A stretch of 64,000 bases of DNA from CAVORB01 sp963698495 (GTDB taxonomy: Bacteria > Pseudomonadota > Gammaproteobacteria > Chromatiales > Chromatiaceae), in assembly GCA_963698495.1 (NCBI GenBank), contig CAVORB010000021.1, positions 1 through 64,000 of the forward strand. The letters are read 5' to 3'. The notes below the pieces were generated by a model that was given only the letters and a program-made list of their open reading frames with translations, did not search any database and had not been told where the DNA came from. The position numbers and the translations under genes were made by a program. Positions within the stretch are counted from its first letter, which is position 1, and each line of letters begins with the position of its first letter. This document shows, in pieces, positions 41,132 through 50,561 of the stretch.

Positions 41132-43216
41132 TCAGGCATCCAATAGCTCGGCCAGCGCCCGGCGCGCCGCCGCGAAGCTGAAGTGGCTCTCCATGACCGC
41201 AAGACCGGCCGCGGACAACCTCTCCCACAGGGCCTGGTCCCGATACAGGCGCAGCACCGCATCGGCGAAATCCTGGGGCTCGTCCGCGACCAGGACCGAC
41301 TCCCCGTCCCGCAAGAACATCCCCTCACTCGCCTGCGAGGTGGCCACCACCGGCAGACCGTGGGCCAGGCTTTGATTGACCTTGCCCTTGACCCCCGCCC
41401 CGTAGCGCAAGGGTGCGACCGACAGGCGGCAACCGTCGAAGAACCGGCTTACATCGGGGACGTAGCCGAGGATGTGCACCGCGTCCGAGGCCAGTGCCCG
41501 GACCTGCGCCGGCGGGTCCGCCCCGATCACGGAGAACCGGATGTCCGGCTCCCGGGCCAGAATGCGCGGAAAGATCTCGCGGCAGAACCAAAGCACGGCG
41601 TCCGTGTTCGGCGGATGGGCGAAGGCGCCGATGAAGAAGATATCGCGCCGCTCCGAGAACCCTCGTCGGCTGCCGAAGATGCGGTGGATGTTCGATACGA
41701 TCCGCACGTCCGCGCCCGGCGCCTCCCGCGCCAACAGATCGCGCTCCACCGCGCTGACGACCAGGGTCGTGTCCGCCCGGGCGATGAGATCGAGCTCCTC
41801 GCGCTTGCGACGCTCCGCGACGGAGCGGGTGGTCGTGTCGCCGGTCAGCTGGGCGAGACGCATCTCCCGCAGGAAGTGCAGGTCCACGGTATCGAAGACG
41901 ATCCGCGCATTGCGGCAATGGCGCCGGACGGCGCCCATGAGGCGCGCCGCGGTGTCCGCGCGGCTCAGCATCACCAGGTCGTAACCGTCCCCGCACGCCT
42001 TCAGGTGTCCCTCGACCGAGCGGACGTACGGGCGGTAGAGCACCTCGACGCCCCGCCGCTGCAGGTCGGCGACATAGGGCTCGGGCGCCTCCAGGTTGGA
42101 CGCGGCGAAGGTCACCTTGAAGCCCAGCTCCTGCAGAATGGCGAACAGGTTGACCATGCGCAGGGAGCCGGATTCCTTGTCGGGCGTGAGCATGTAGACA
42201 TCGACGACCAGGGCGCGACGGCGGATGAGGCGCTCCTTCTGCCGCTCGAGGTCCTCGCCGCGCGGGCCGTGCGAGGCCAGCTGATCACGCCACCGCTCGA
42301 GGAACTTTTCCCGGTTGATCACCTGAAAACGCTTCATGCCGGTCGTAGAGGCCTCATCGGTCCCGGCGCTCACCCCCTCGAAGTGCACGACCCGTGACAG
42401 CGGCTGGTAGAAGACCCGGTAGCCGGCTGCCCTGACGCGAAACGCCAGGTCGGCGTCCTCGTAGTAGGCGGGTGCGAAGCCTTCGTCGAATCCGCCGAGC
42501 CGGTGAAACAGATCGCGCCGGATGGCGAGCGAAGCGCCGGAGACGTAGTCGCACTCGCGCAGGTAGCTGTACTGGGGCTTGTAGGGATCGTCCAGGTGTC
42601 CGTAATTCCAGGCGGAACCGTCCCGAAAGATGATCCCGCCGGCCTCCTGCTGGCGACCGTCCGGGTAGATCAGGCGGCTTCCCACCAGCCCGGCGTCAGG
42701 GTATGCCTCGAAGGTTCCGATCAACGCCTCGAGCCAGCCGGGCTGGACCTGGGTGTCGTTGTTCAAAAAGACCAGGTACTCTCCGTGAGCCCGCGCCGCG
42801 CCGGCATTACAGGAGCCGACGAAACCGAGGTTCTCCGCGTTGTCGATCACCACGAGACCTTCGAACCGAGACAACTCGGCGCGGGTTTCGTCGGTCGAGC
42901 AGTCGTCCACGACGATGGCTTCAAGAGCAACCGTAGAGCCTCGATGCTGCAGGGAGGCAAGGCAGTGGTAGGTGTGACGGTAGCTGTTGTAGACCGGGAC
43001 GATGACCGAGACAAGCGGACGGCTCGGCTCCTGAAAGGACAGAGGCGCGAACGGGGGTTGCAGGTCAAGCAGCTCCGGCCGCCGATCGACCGACAGGGGC
43101 GTCGTCCGCAGGCGGCGCTTGATCTTTTCGATCAGAACTAGCGGCCCCTCCGTACGCAGCACGTGCCCAGCGCGGGGCAGGAAACGCGCGGCGAACCGAA
43201 GCTTCGCGGGAATCAA
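41132..43216 (-). CDS. two-domain glycosyltransferase (GT2 + GT4-like)
   Basis: This 694-residue protein has a family 2 domain at residues ~70-310 ('VSVIVPVYNSYRHTYHCLASL', 'VVDDCSTDET', 'FLNNDTQVQPGWLEAL', 'YYEDADLAFRVRAAGY') and a second GT-B-type domain at ~340-690 ('DVYMLTPDKESGSLRM', 'RIVFDTVDLHFLREM', 'VSNIHRIFGSRRGF', 'YGAGVKGKVNQSLAHGLPVVAT'). Such bifunctional enzymes extend surface polysaccharide. The start is TTG at 43216 and is not certain. It is the promoter-proximal gene of the minus-strand glycan operon and is divergent from the methyltransferase at 43592. Confidence 0.9.
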   Translation of the reverse strand: MIPAKLRFAARFLPRAGHVLRTEGPLVLIEKIKRRLRTTPLSVDRRPELLDLQPPFAPLSFQEPSRPLVSVIVPVYNSYRHTYHCLASLQHRGSTVALEAIVVDDCSTDETRAELSRFEGLVVIDNAENLGFVGSCNAGAARAHGEYLVFLNNDTQVQPGWLEALIGTFEAYPDAGLVGSRLIYPDGRQQEAGGIIFRDGSAWNYGHLDDPYKPQYSYLRECDYVSGASLAIRRDLFHRLGGFDEGFAPAYYEDADLAFRVRAAGYRVFYQPLSRVVHFEGVSAGTDEASTTGMKRFQVINREKFLERWRDQLASHGPRGEDLERQKERLIRRRALVVDVYMLTPDKESGSLRMVNLFAILQELGFKVTFAASNLEAPEPYVADLQRRGVEVLYRPYVRSVEGHLKACGDGYDLVMLSRADTAARLMGAVRRHCRNARIVFDTVDLHFLREMRLAQLTGDTTTRSVAERRKREELDLIARADTTLVVSAVERDLLAREAPGADVRIVSNIHRIFGSRRGFSERRDIFFIGAFAHPPNTDAVLWFCREIFPRILAREPDIRFSVIGADPPAQVRALASDAVHILGYVPDVSRFFDGCRLSVAPLRYGAGVKGKVNQSLAHGLPVVATSQASEGMFLRDGESVLVADEPQDFADAVLRLYRDQALWERLSAAGLAVMESHFSFAAARRALAELLDA

Positions 43217-43591
43217 AGACGCGAAATTGGCCAGAGAACTCTCCTCGCGCAGCGGGGCTGGAGCCTTGCGGGCAACGATACGAGTCGACCCGTGATCTCG
43301 ACCGCCTCCGACAACGCCCGCACGGGTAACCCTGTCTCACCGCGAGGTCGATATTCGCCGGAACCGCGCCCCGAACTCCGACCATTGGGCGCGGCTCACC
43401 CGATCGGGAAGAGGTTTTCGTGTATTATGTCACGGTTGCCGCTGCGCCGCCTGGAAAGCCGCGCTATCGGGCAAGGCGCGAGCGTCGCAGAATGGAGCCG
43501 TCAGACGCCTGATCCTACCGCTTCTCCTCGGCGCTGAACGAAGGTGTTCGGTAGCTGCGGCCGCAGGGACTTGAGTGATCGAGAAGCCTAC

Positions 43592-44536
43592 ATGATTCCG
43601 AATTCTTTGCGCCGAAGACTCCAAGCGGCCACCGATACACTGCGAGACATGTGGAGGACCCCAGGGGAGAGGCACGCCACCGGCATGGACGTGGCCGAGG
43701 TCGCCACGTACGAAGACTTCGTGCGACACCTAGAGGGCACGGTCCCGGAGCAACAGCTGCGGCAGGAAATCGAGCGCGGCCTGCTTTCCGGCGAAGAGGC
43801 GTTTCGCGTCCCCGGTTACTGTTACGTGTGCCGCAAGCCGTCACAACTTCTGGTCGACTATACCTACGCCGTCGAGATCGATGGCTTGCGCATACCCAAC
43901 TGGCGCGAGGGCCTCATTTGCGACGGCTGTGGGCTCAACAACCGCCTTAGGGCGTCTTTGCATTTGTTCGACGGATACTGTGCGCCTGAGAAGAGCGATG
44001 CGATCTATATCACTGAGCAGACAACACCCATGTACCGCTGGCTCGTCGGGCGCTATCCGAACGTGATCGGCAGCGAGTACCTGGCGGACAAGGTCCCGCC
44101 CGGCGAAAAGGATGGCAACGGTATCCGCAATGAGAGCCTTACGCGGCTGTCGTTCCCGAACGAGCATTTCGACCACGTCCTTTCCTTCGACGTCCTGGAG
44201 CACATCCCCGACGTAGTTAGAGCGCTGCGCGAGTGCCAGCGGTGCCTGAAACCGGGCGGCAACCTGTTGTTTAGCGTGCCCTTTCTCGCCAACGCCCGGG
44301 AGACCCTGACGCGGGCGCGGGTTACGGAGACCGGCGAGCTCGAACACCTGCTCCCGCCCGAGTACCACGGCGACCCCCTCACCACGGACGGCTGCCTCTG
44401 CTTCTATCATTTCGGCTGGGACCTGATGCTGAAGCTGCGGGAAGCGGGGTTTTCCTCGGCTTGCGCGCTGCTCTACTGGTCCCGCGAACTAGGTTATCTC
44501 GGCGGCGAGCAGGTCATGTTCCTGGCGAGAAAGTAG
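43592..44536 (+). CDS. class I SAM-dependent methyltransferase with N-terminal Cys pairs
   Basis: The start at 43592 gives 314 residues, MIPNSLRRRLQAATDTLRDM. A small zinc-ribbon-like region ('YCYVCRKPSQLL', 'LICDGCGLNNRLRASL') comes before the methyltransferase core 'YPNVIGSEYL', 'HFDHVLSFDVLEHIPDVVRALRECQRCLKPGGNLLFSVPF'. This architecture is seen in methyltransferases of glycan clusters. The upstream gap 43217-43591 holds a TATTAT hexamer (43424-43429) that could be a -10, and no gene. An in-frame GTG at 43544 is a less likely start. Confidence 0.83.
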   Translation: MIPNSLRRRLQAATDTLRDMWRTPGERHATGMDVAEVATYEDFVRHLEGTVPEQQLRQEIERGLLSGEEAFRVPGYCYVCRKPSQLLVDYTYAVEIDGLRIPNWREGLICDGCGLNNRLRASLHLFDGYCAPEKSDAIYITEQTTPMYRWLVGRYPNVIGSEYLADKVPPGEKDGNGIRNESLTRLSFPNEHFDHVLSFDVLEHIPDVVRALRECQRCLKPGGNLLFSVPFLANARETLTRARVTETGELEHLLPPEYHGDPLTTDGCLCFYHFGWDLMLKLREAGFSSACALLYWSRELGYLGGEQVMFLARK

Positions 44537-44659
44537 AAGACCGAGCGGACATCTCCAGCGACACTGAGACGGCGACTTCGCTCACGGCAACGCCCCCCGC
44601 TATCCATTGATCCAGCTAGAATGCTGGAGTAGGCTCGCCATTCACCCGCCATCTAGGTT

Positions 44660-45159
44660 ATGTACGCCAATCTTCCCGTTTCGCTGTGGCTGTTAGCACT
44701 AGTCTTGGTCGCGCTCACCTGTTTCGACATTTACTCCAGCCGCAAAGATCGAAACGAGCTTCGAGTCGCAATCGAGCAGCTAGCCGATACTCGTGCGGCG
44801 CCTCCGGCTACTACGGTGGGCTCGCGCTGTACAACGACGCCTACCGCGACATCGACGACCTATACAACAAGTACCAGGCCTACCTGGCGGGAGTTGCGGC
44901 CAGAAATGCTGCGAAACAAGCGTATGACCGAGCCGACCTTGCATACCGCGATTACGGCTGGACCTATTACGGATACTACGCGAGGCACTACGCGTACCGC
45001 GCCTGGCTGTATGCCTACCGCGCCGTGCCTCACTTGTGGAGCGTATACGTGGGAAGCGACCACGTTCGCGAGGCCAACGCGAACATGTACTGGGCATCTA
45101 TTTACAATAGCTTAGCAACATACTACCTTGGATTCGCGGTCACGCCCACGACACCCTGA
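44660..45159 (+). pseudogene. membrane-anchored Tyr-rich protein, apparently frameshifted
   Basis: The first frame begins MYANLPVSLWLLALVLVAL, a transmembrane anchor, then 'YSSRKDRNELRVAIEQLADTRA', and then becomes Thr-rich nonsense. From about 44800 the frame that ends at 45159 gains coherent sequence: 'SGYYGGLALYNDAYRDIDDLYNKYQAYL', 'AYRDYGWTYYGYYARHYAYRAWLYAY'. Joining them needs a one-base shift near 44797-44810. The Tyr content of the second part is extreme. The family was not recognised. It may be a real decay, a sequencing error or recoding. Confidence 0.55.
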
Positions 45160-45543
45160 CGTCCGACATCGACAACATTCGGTTTGACGCAAGGATTTCA
45201 GGCCGCTGCGTTCCTTAGCGACGGCGCATCCCGCTAACATGGAGTATCGCTTTTTCGCTTGAGATACGTGGCGACGAGATCCTATACGGTGGGGATTCGG
45301 GGAAGGCCGCGGGAAGGTCAGAGGGTGTCGCCGCTTCGCACTTCCCTGGCGGGCAGCGGCAGAAGATGTGGGGTGAGGGATTCGGATCGGCGCAGGCGTT
45401 GGTCACCGCGTGCCGGGGCCTCGGCTGCCTCGGGGGCGATTACATTCTTTTCATTGGAGGTGACGGCCGGATGCGATCGAGCGCCGAACGGGACGCCCGC
45501 GGGACTCTTCCCGCCGGACGCACCTTCGGTTACGGAGGCGAAC
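45160..45543. other. 384-bp gap; includes first copy of a 25-bp dispersed repeat at 45333-45357
   Basis: No gene is recognised. Bases 45333-45357 (gcttcgcacttccctggcg + ggcagc) recur exactly at 50537-50561, where they abut a truncated methyltransferase gene. The flanking sequence is GC-rich and shows no shared extension beyond the 25 bases. Confidence 0.5.
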
Positions 45544-46089
45544 CTAGTCCGACAGTGTGACCCCATAGGCCCGCAACGTCTCGCCGCGTCGCAGCAGGCA
45601 CAGCAGGTGCCCTTGCACGAAAAGATTTGAGCTAGAGGCAACTGTCGCTGCGGCATTATCGTTGTCCCCTAGACCGGCAAAACTGGGACTACCGACGGTA
45701 AAAGCCTGGCTTACGATAACGGTGTGGTCCGCGGAGTTGGTGCCACCCGAGTCCTGCGCCTCCAGCACACGGATGGCGCACTGCACGCCGGACGGCGATG
45801 TACTCGGCATGAACACCGACGCCCACACGGTGATCTGGGGTGTGGCGAAGGTCGCTTGCACGTCCTGATCGATTGCCGGGAACGGACAAATCACATACAG
45901 GGGAGACGCCGCGTTGTTGGTGATACCGCTGCGGCTCCAGCTAAAGAGCGCGCCCTGCGCTACGTTTGCGGTCATGCAATGGGTGCCGTGATAAAAAGTC
46001 TCGACGGCCTGCGCCGAGAAGGTTACCGCCGACAGGATCAGGCCAGCGATAACACCGGCCAAGGATGCCCGTAGAGTGGATATTTTCAT
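45544..46089 (-). CDS. secreted protein of an uncharacterised family
   Basis: This 181-residue protein has a clear signal peptide (MKISTLRASLAGVIAGLILSAVTFSAQA). The mature chain begins with a Cys-containing segment 'GTHCMTANVAQGALFSWSRSGITNNA' and 'VICPFP', with a third Cys in 'VQCAIRVLEA'. The partial gene at 63532 shows the same order (G..C..AN..QA, G.TN.A, .TCP, C.V). A beta-rich composition suggests a small extracellular domain. The function is unknown. It is divergent from the anchored protein at 46333. Confidence 0.72.
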   Translation of the reverse strand: MKISTLRASLAGVIAGLILSAVTFSAQAVETFYHGTHCMTANVAQGALFSWSRSGITNNAASPLYVICPFPAIDQDVQATFATPQITVWASVFMPSTSPSGVQCAIRVLEAQDSGGTNSADHTVIVSQAFTVGSPSFAGLGDNDNAAATVASSSNLFVQGHLLCLLRRGETLRAYGVTLSD

Positions 46090-46332
46090 CGTTGTATCTT
46101 CCTAATGTCGCGAAGCGTCTTGGTGGTTAAATGAAGGTCCCTGAATGCTCGCTTTCCGGATGCCGCAGGCGATTATGGAAGCCCCTTTCCGCGTGACCTT
46201 CACCAATGACAACTGCCGTCCTGGCTATCCGGGAGAGATGGAGTCAGCAATACCTCTGGAGGCCCCGGAACGAGGTTCGCGGTTGCCGACAGTTTCAGTC
46301 TTGAGGACGAATGAGGTTCTGTCAATACTCGT

Positions 46333-47079
46333 ATGAATCGGAAACAAATCCTGATCACCTTCGGTGCAGGCCTGCTCCTGGGGGTAGGCTTGTCCGTTGT
46401 GACCTGGTCCATCATTACGGCGCGTGGGCCGGAGACGGCTGCAGGCGGGCCCGAATCTATATCCGGAGAGGGCGCCGGGCGCATTGAGCAGGAGGTCGGT
46501 ACGGACGCGCCCGCCCCTGGAGACTGGCATACCCTGGTGAACGCGATCGACGAGATCCAGGATGGTATCGAGAACCTGGACAAGCGCGTGGAGGCCATCG
46601 AGAGCCGCCCAGCGGTAGTCGCTTCCGCTCAGCCGGCCCCGGAACCAGCCGTCCACGACGTGGACGAGGTGCTCGACCAGCAAGACGCAGACACCCACCC
46701 CACCGCGGCACAACTCGAGAAACAGGCAGCGAGAAAGGCCTATTACGAGTCCTTGGAGCAGGCCATCTGGACCGCGCCGGACGAGGCATTCACGGAGGAC
46801 GTCGCGACCTCGTTCCGGGAGATGGTGGCGAGCCGCGAGGACTGGGCCGGCAACGCGTCGATCGAGGTCGCTACCTGCGGCGGATCGTACTGTAAGCTGG
46901 TGCTCAACTACGACAACGACATGGACCCCACCGCCCTGTTCGAGCTGGACGCCGGGGTCTTCCTGTGGAACAAGGACCTGCCGACGGCGACCGCTTACAG
47001 CGAAAGCCTGCCCGATGGCACCACCAACATGGTCCTCTACTTCGCGCGCAGGGGCGCCGATCTCCCCGTGTTACCGTGA
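46333..47079 (+). CDS. single-pass membrane-anchored protein, uncharacterised
   Basis: This 248-residue protein has an N-terminal transmembrane helix 'ILITFGAGLLLGVGLSVVTWSII' and an acidic Gly/Pro/Glu linker. A coiled-coil-like stretch follows ('LVNAIDEIQDGIENLDKRVEAIES'). The C-terminal domain carries a Cys pair ('EVATCGGSYCKLVLNYDND') that may form a disulphide outside the cytoplasm. I do not recognise the family. It is plus-strand, isolated between two minus-strand units. Confidence 0.7.
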   Translation: MNRKQILITFGAGLLLGVGLSVVTWSIITARGPETAAGGPESISGEGAGRIEQEVGTDAPAPGDWHTLVNAIDEIQDGIENLDKRVEAIESRPAVVASAQPAPEPAVHDVDEVLDQQDADTHPTAAQLEKQAARKAYYESLEQAIWTAPDEAFTEDVATSFREMVASREDWAGNASIEVATCGGSYCKLVLNYDNDMDPTALFELDAGVFLWNKDLPTATAYSESLPDGTTNMVLYFARRGADLPVLP

Positions 47080-47229
47080 CCCAAGGCGGATTCGCACTGG
47101 CTTTCCGTTCGAGTACCCACCGGCTCCTTTACAGACCCGGCAACCCTGGAGCCGGCTCGGTTGAGCGTCCTAACCCAGTCGTTCGCTGTGTTGCGTCGGC
47201 CCACGCGGGTCGTCTTCCGACCCCGTCTC

Positions 47230-47789
47230 CTATTGCTCTGGCAACGGCATGTCGCCCCGTGAATCAGCCACTGCCTCCGCCAGGCTCGCCTCGACGAACA
47301 TCACCGCCCGCGTAGCCTTGCCGCGGTCTATTCCGAGGTGATACCAGGAACATGCATCGGGGAACCTGAATGCGAGCTCGACCTTGCCGTCCGCTGGGAT
47401 CCGAGAAGCGGCCACCCTCGCCTGCAACCTCGTGGGGCAGGACGCGCCATCTCCCAGGTTGCGATGGGCGCACGGTTGGCAAAGACCTCCACGCGCTGTC
47501 GGGGAAGCAGCTCACGGTGCAGCAATGGGAGGAGCTCTAGCTCCAGCAACAGATCCTGGCTGACCCGGCCGTCGAGCCGGAGGTTCAGCACCGACTCGTG
47601 GTCCTCGTTCCAGACCCCGTTCGCCCCCGGCGCACTGAATCCAAGGCTTGAAAAGGGTCGCGCATTGCCCTCAGCACCGAAACGCAGAGGCGTACCTAGT
47701 GCATAACGGGGACCCTGGCCGGTGAAGAGCTCTCGCCTTAGCGCATCGATCTGGGCGCTGACCGCCTCCTGATTGCGACCCTTACTCAC
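47230..47789 (-). pseudogene. beta-sandwich protein (DUF7024-like?), frameshifted
   Basis: The GTG start at 47789 overlaps the end of the radical SAM gene. The first frame encodes 'PLRFGAEGNARPFSSLGFSAPGANGVWNEDHESVLNLRLDGR...QDLLLELELLPLLHRELLPRQRVEVFANRAPIATWEMARP' and becomes Arg/Ser-rich nonsense near 47430. The continuation, in the frame stopping at 47230, is 'QARVAASRIPADGKVELAFRFPDACSWYHLGIDRGKATRAVMFVEASLAE'. The pattern resembles the C-terminal beta-sandwich found attached to glycan-related membrane proteins. That family match is uncertain. Confidence 0.55.
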
Positions 47790-48815
47790 CGCCTACGACC
47801 TCGGCGATTCTGGCCCGCCGCTCCGGAAGGTCGTCGGCCCCGATCGCGAACGGCTCGAGGTGCGGGTACTGGCGCGTGGTCAGTGGGTTGAACACTACCC
47901 GGGCCACGCCGATGTCGACGCCCAGGCGCACGATATCGCCCAGCTCCCCAATGTTCAGGCGGGTCACGCACACGTTGAGCTCGATCTCCACCAAGGGGTT
48001 CTGCGCGCGCTTCTGCCGAATATTCTTCATTACGTTCTCGCAATCGGAGCCAACGCGTCGTGCCTCGAAGACCTCTTTGCTCTGGCCGTCGAAGCTGACG
48101 CAGATCACGGAGAACTTGCTCAGGTCGCGTTCGTCTTGTGCAGCAGACTCGCGTTCGTGATCATGTCGACCAGCACGCCGTGGCTCGTCGCGTAATTGGC
48201 GATCTTGCCGAGCTGGAGTGACAGCGTGGGCTCGCCGATGACCTGTGTCGCGAGGTTCTTCGCGAACTTCAGCACCGGAAGCGTGCGCTCGACGGTCTGG
48301 TCGTCGATCTCGAAGTACGCGGGGCGCTTGTCGTAGTGCCCCCCCTGGGGGCACATGGTGCAGCGATAGTTGCACGCGCTGGGCGTTTCCAGGGTTATGC
48401 GCGACGGGCGTGTCTGAATGCAGGTGCGCTGAAGAAGGATCTCCAGGTGGTTCGCCTGACGATTGAGGAATTTGTGCGTCCGCGAACGGCAAATTCGCTC
48501 CACGGCCTCCCACGGGCTCAGACCCTCCGAGGATCGGACGAGAGGGTGCGCGCGGGCGGTGGCCTCGACCTTGTCCTTCTCTTTCTGGCGGCAATAGATC
48601 TTGTTGGCCAGATCGCGGGACACCTTCCGGATCTCGTCGAGATCGGTTCGCCGCGGGATCATCATGCGGCGCGCCTCCAGAAGCGCCTCTCTCCCTCCTT
48701 CCTGCTCCTGCTTCGCCAGCGCAGCGTCCGCGAATTCGTGCAGGTCCTGGCCGCTGCCGTCAGCGAAATAGACCGCATCGGCCTTCGCCAGCATCGCCGC
48801 GCACTTCTTCTCCAA
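47782..48815 (-). pseudogene. radical SAM/SPASM-like enzyme, frameshifted and possibly 5'-truncated
   Basis: The frame from 48815 contains a helical N-terminal region, then the [4Fe-4S] motif 'SACNYRCTMCPQGGHYDKR' (CxxxCxxC) and 'VIGEPTLSLQLGKIANYATSHG' (GxxE-like). Around 48140 the frame breaks (HKTNAT, stop). The continuing frame reads 'DERDLSKFSVICVSFDGQSKEVFEARRVGSDCENVMKNI' through 'RARIAEVVGGE', stopping at 47782. The upstream side abuts the IS110-type element, so the natural start may be lost. Such enzymes modify peptides or sugars in glycan clusters. Confidence 0.78.
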
Positions 48816-48837
48816 CCGCGACCTCAGCTACCCGGGA

Positions 48838-50200
48838 AGCCCGGACTGGGAAATAATGGAATGGTCCGCCCCGCTCCTCCAACGCGCCCGATGTGGGCAC
48901 AATTCTCGACGTGAGCAAACACAGTCGAGACCGAGGTAGCGGAGCAGACCATGAGCGAGCATAGCAAAGAGGCAGTCATCCGGGTGTTGGGTATCGATCT
49001 GGCCAAGCGCAGCTTCCACCTGTTCGGCGTTGATGGCGACGAGCGGCAGGTGCTTAGCAAGAAGCTGAGCCGGGCGCGTCTGGGCGAATTTGTTGCCAAT
49101 CTGCCGCCCTGTACGGTGGCGATGGAGGCCTGCGGGAGTGCGCACGAGTGGGCGCGAAGGTTTCGCCGTTACGGGCACGAGGTAGGCTTGATCGCGCCGC
49201 AGTTCGTCAAACCGTTCGTGAAGTCCAACAAGAACGACGCAGCTGATGCCGAGGCGATCTGTGAGGCCGCACAGCGGCCGAATATGCGCTTCGTCGCCGT
49301 CAAGACGATCGAGCAGCAGGACATCCAGGCCATCCATCGCATGCGCAGCCTGGCCGTGGATCGGCGCACCGCGCAGATCAACCAGATTCGCGGCCTGCTG
49401 TTGGAGTAATGCATCGAGGTCGTCAAAGGGCGCGCGGCCATGCAACGGCGCCTGCAGCAGATCCTGGAGGATGACGAGAACGGCCTCAGCGAGCGCTTCC
49501 GCGCCGAGCTGCACGGCCTTGCGGAGGAGTTGCGCCACCTGAACGAACGGGTGGCCCATTACGACGCACAGATCGAGGCGATCGCTCAAAGCGATGCGCA
49601 GGCGCGCCTGCTGATGACGATCCCGGGCATCGGCGCCAAGGCAGCAACGGCGCTGCTTGCAGCCATCGGCGAGGACCCGACCTGGTTGAAAAACGGCCGT
49701 GGTTTGGCCGCTTGGATTGGACTGGTGCCGCGCCAGCACTCCACGGGCGGGCGTGATCGACTGCTCGGTATCAGCAAACGTGGCGATGTGTACTTGCGCA
49801 ATCTTCTCATCCATGGCGCCTGTGCCGTCCTGCGCTGGGTCGAGCGTAAAGAGGACCGCATCAGCCGCTGGGCGACGGCCCTGAAGGCACGCCGGCACGC
49901 CAACGTCGCCGTCGTGGCCATCGCCAACAAGATGGCGCGGATCGCCTATGCGGTGATGGCCGCGGGCAAGCCTTATGACCCGGCCATTGGGGCCTTGGCG
50001 AAGGGCTGATCGACACCAGCACATTCTGACATCGCAACGGCAGAGCACCGATCGCTCCCACCCAGCGTACAGAGCACGAACGAGTTGCGAAGAGTGAACA
50101 TCACTGTGATGGCATGAAAGGCAAGTCCTGCTTTCCCGAAAACCTGCTGTCGCCAACAGCCGGCTATGCCGAGACTGAGGAAATGATGAGGACGGGAATG
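48838..50200 (+). mobile_element. IS110-family insertion sequence (ends approximate)
   Basis: A transposase gene with an in-frame stop is preceded by about 110 bases and followed by about 190 bases of noncoding sequence. The outer edges share a loose similarity (48843 'actgggaaataatggaatgg' and 50169 'actgaggaaatgatgaggac'). The flanks lack clear terminal inverted repeats, which is normal for IS110-type elements. The exact ends are not determined. Confidence 0.65.
48951..50009 (+). pseudogene. IS110-family transposase with in-frame stop
   Basis: The reading frame is continuous apart from a TAA at 49407-49409. The N-terminal DEDD RuvC-like domain runs 'VLGIDLAKRSFHLFGVDGDERQ', 'VAMEACGSAHEWARRFRRYGHEVGLIAPQFVKPFVKSNKNDAADAEAICEA'. 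The C-terminal Tnp20 domain has 'LMTIPGIGAKAATALLAAIGED', 'AAWIGLVPRQHSTGGRDRLLGISKRGDVYLR'. The stop falls at 'GLLLE*CIEV', where homologues have an aromatic residue, so one base change likely killed the gene. It is otherwise intact, which makes the inactivation recent. Confidence 0.9.
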
Positions 50201-50536
50201 CCCGCGGATTCCATCAGGGCACGAGGGCCGGCAACGCCGCCTCAATACGATGCCGGATATATGACCGCAACGCCTCCTTCAGTCAGACAGCGATTTCCTC
50301 TTGCCCCGCGGGGCGGACCATATATGGCGACAAGTTCTTCTGTGCCCCGGACGCCCTGCGTCCGCCCCCGCGCCCGACTTCCTCGTTGGGAAGCCGCGCG
50401 CGACGGCTCCCACAAATGGCTCGACGGCGTATCGGATGCGCGTGCATAGGCCCTTCGCTCGCTCCGGGACCTGCGGCCCCTGCGCCGCTACGGCCCCACG
50501 CACGCGCCTACGCCTGCCGGGGACTACCCGCCTCGT
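50201..50536. other. 336-bp GC-rich gap after the IS110 element
   Basis: I see no gene here. It ends at the second copy of the 25-bp repeat (50537-50561), which is fused to the truncated methyltransferase pseudogene. Confidence 0.4.
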
Positions 50537-50561
50537 GCTTCGCACTTCCCTGGCGGGCAGC
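50537..50561. repeat. 25-bp dispersed repeat, second copy
   Basis: Identical to 45333-45357 in the same orientation. Here it coincides with the point where similarity to a methyltransferase ends ('MAHHTLAAR' continues as unrelated sequence), consistent with a recombination junction or a short mobile repeat. Confidence 0.6.

Noticed and set aside
47100..47160. Terminator formed by CCGGCTCC/GGAGCCGG after the 46333 gene
   Set aside because: The 8-bp stem has a long (~18-base) loop and no U-tract, so it is not supportable as a terminator.
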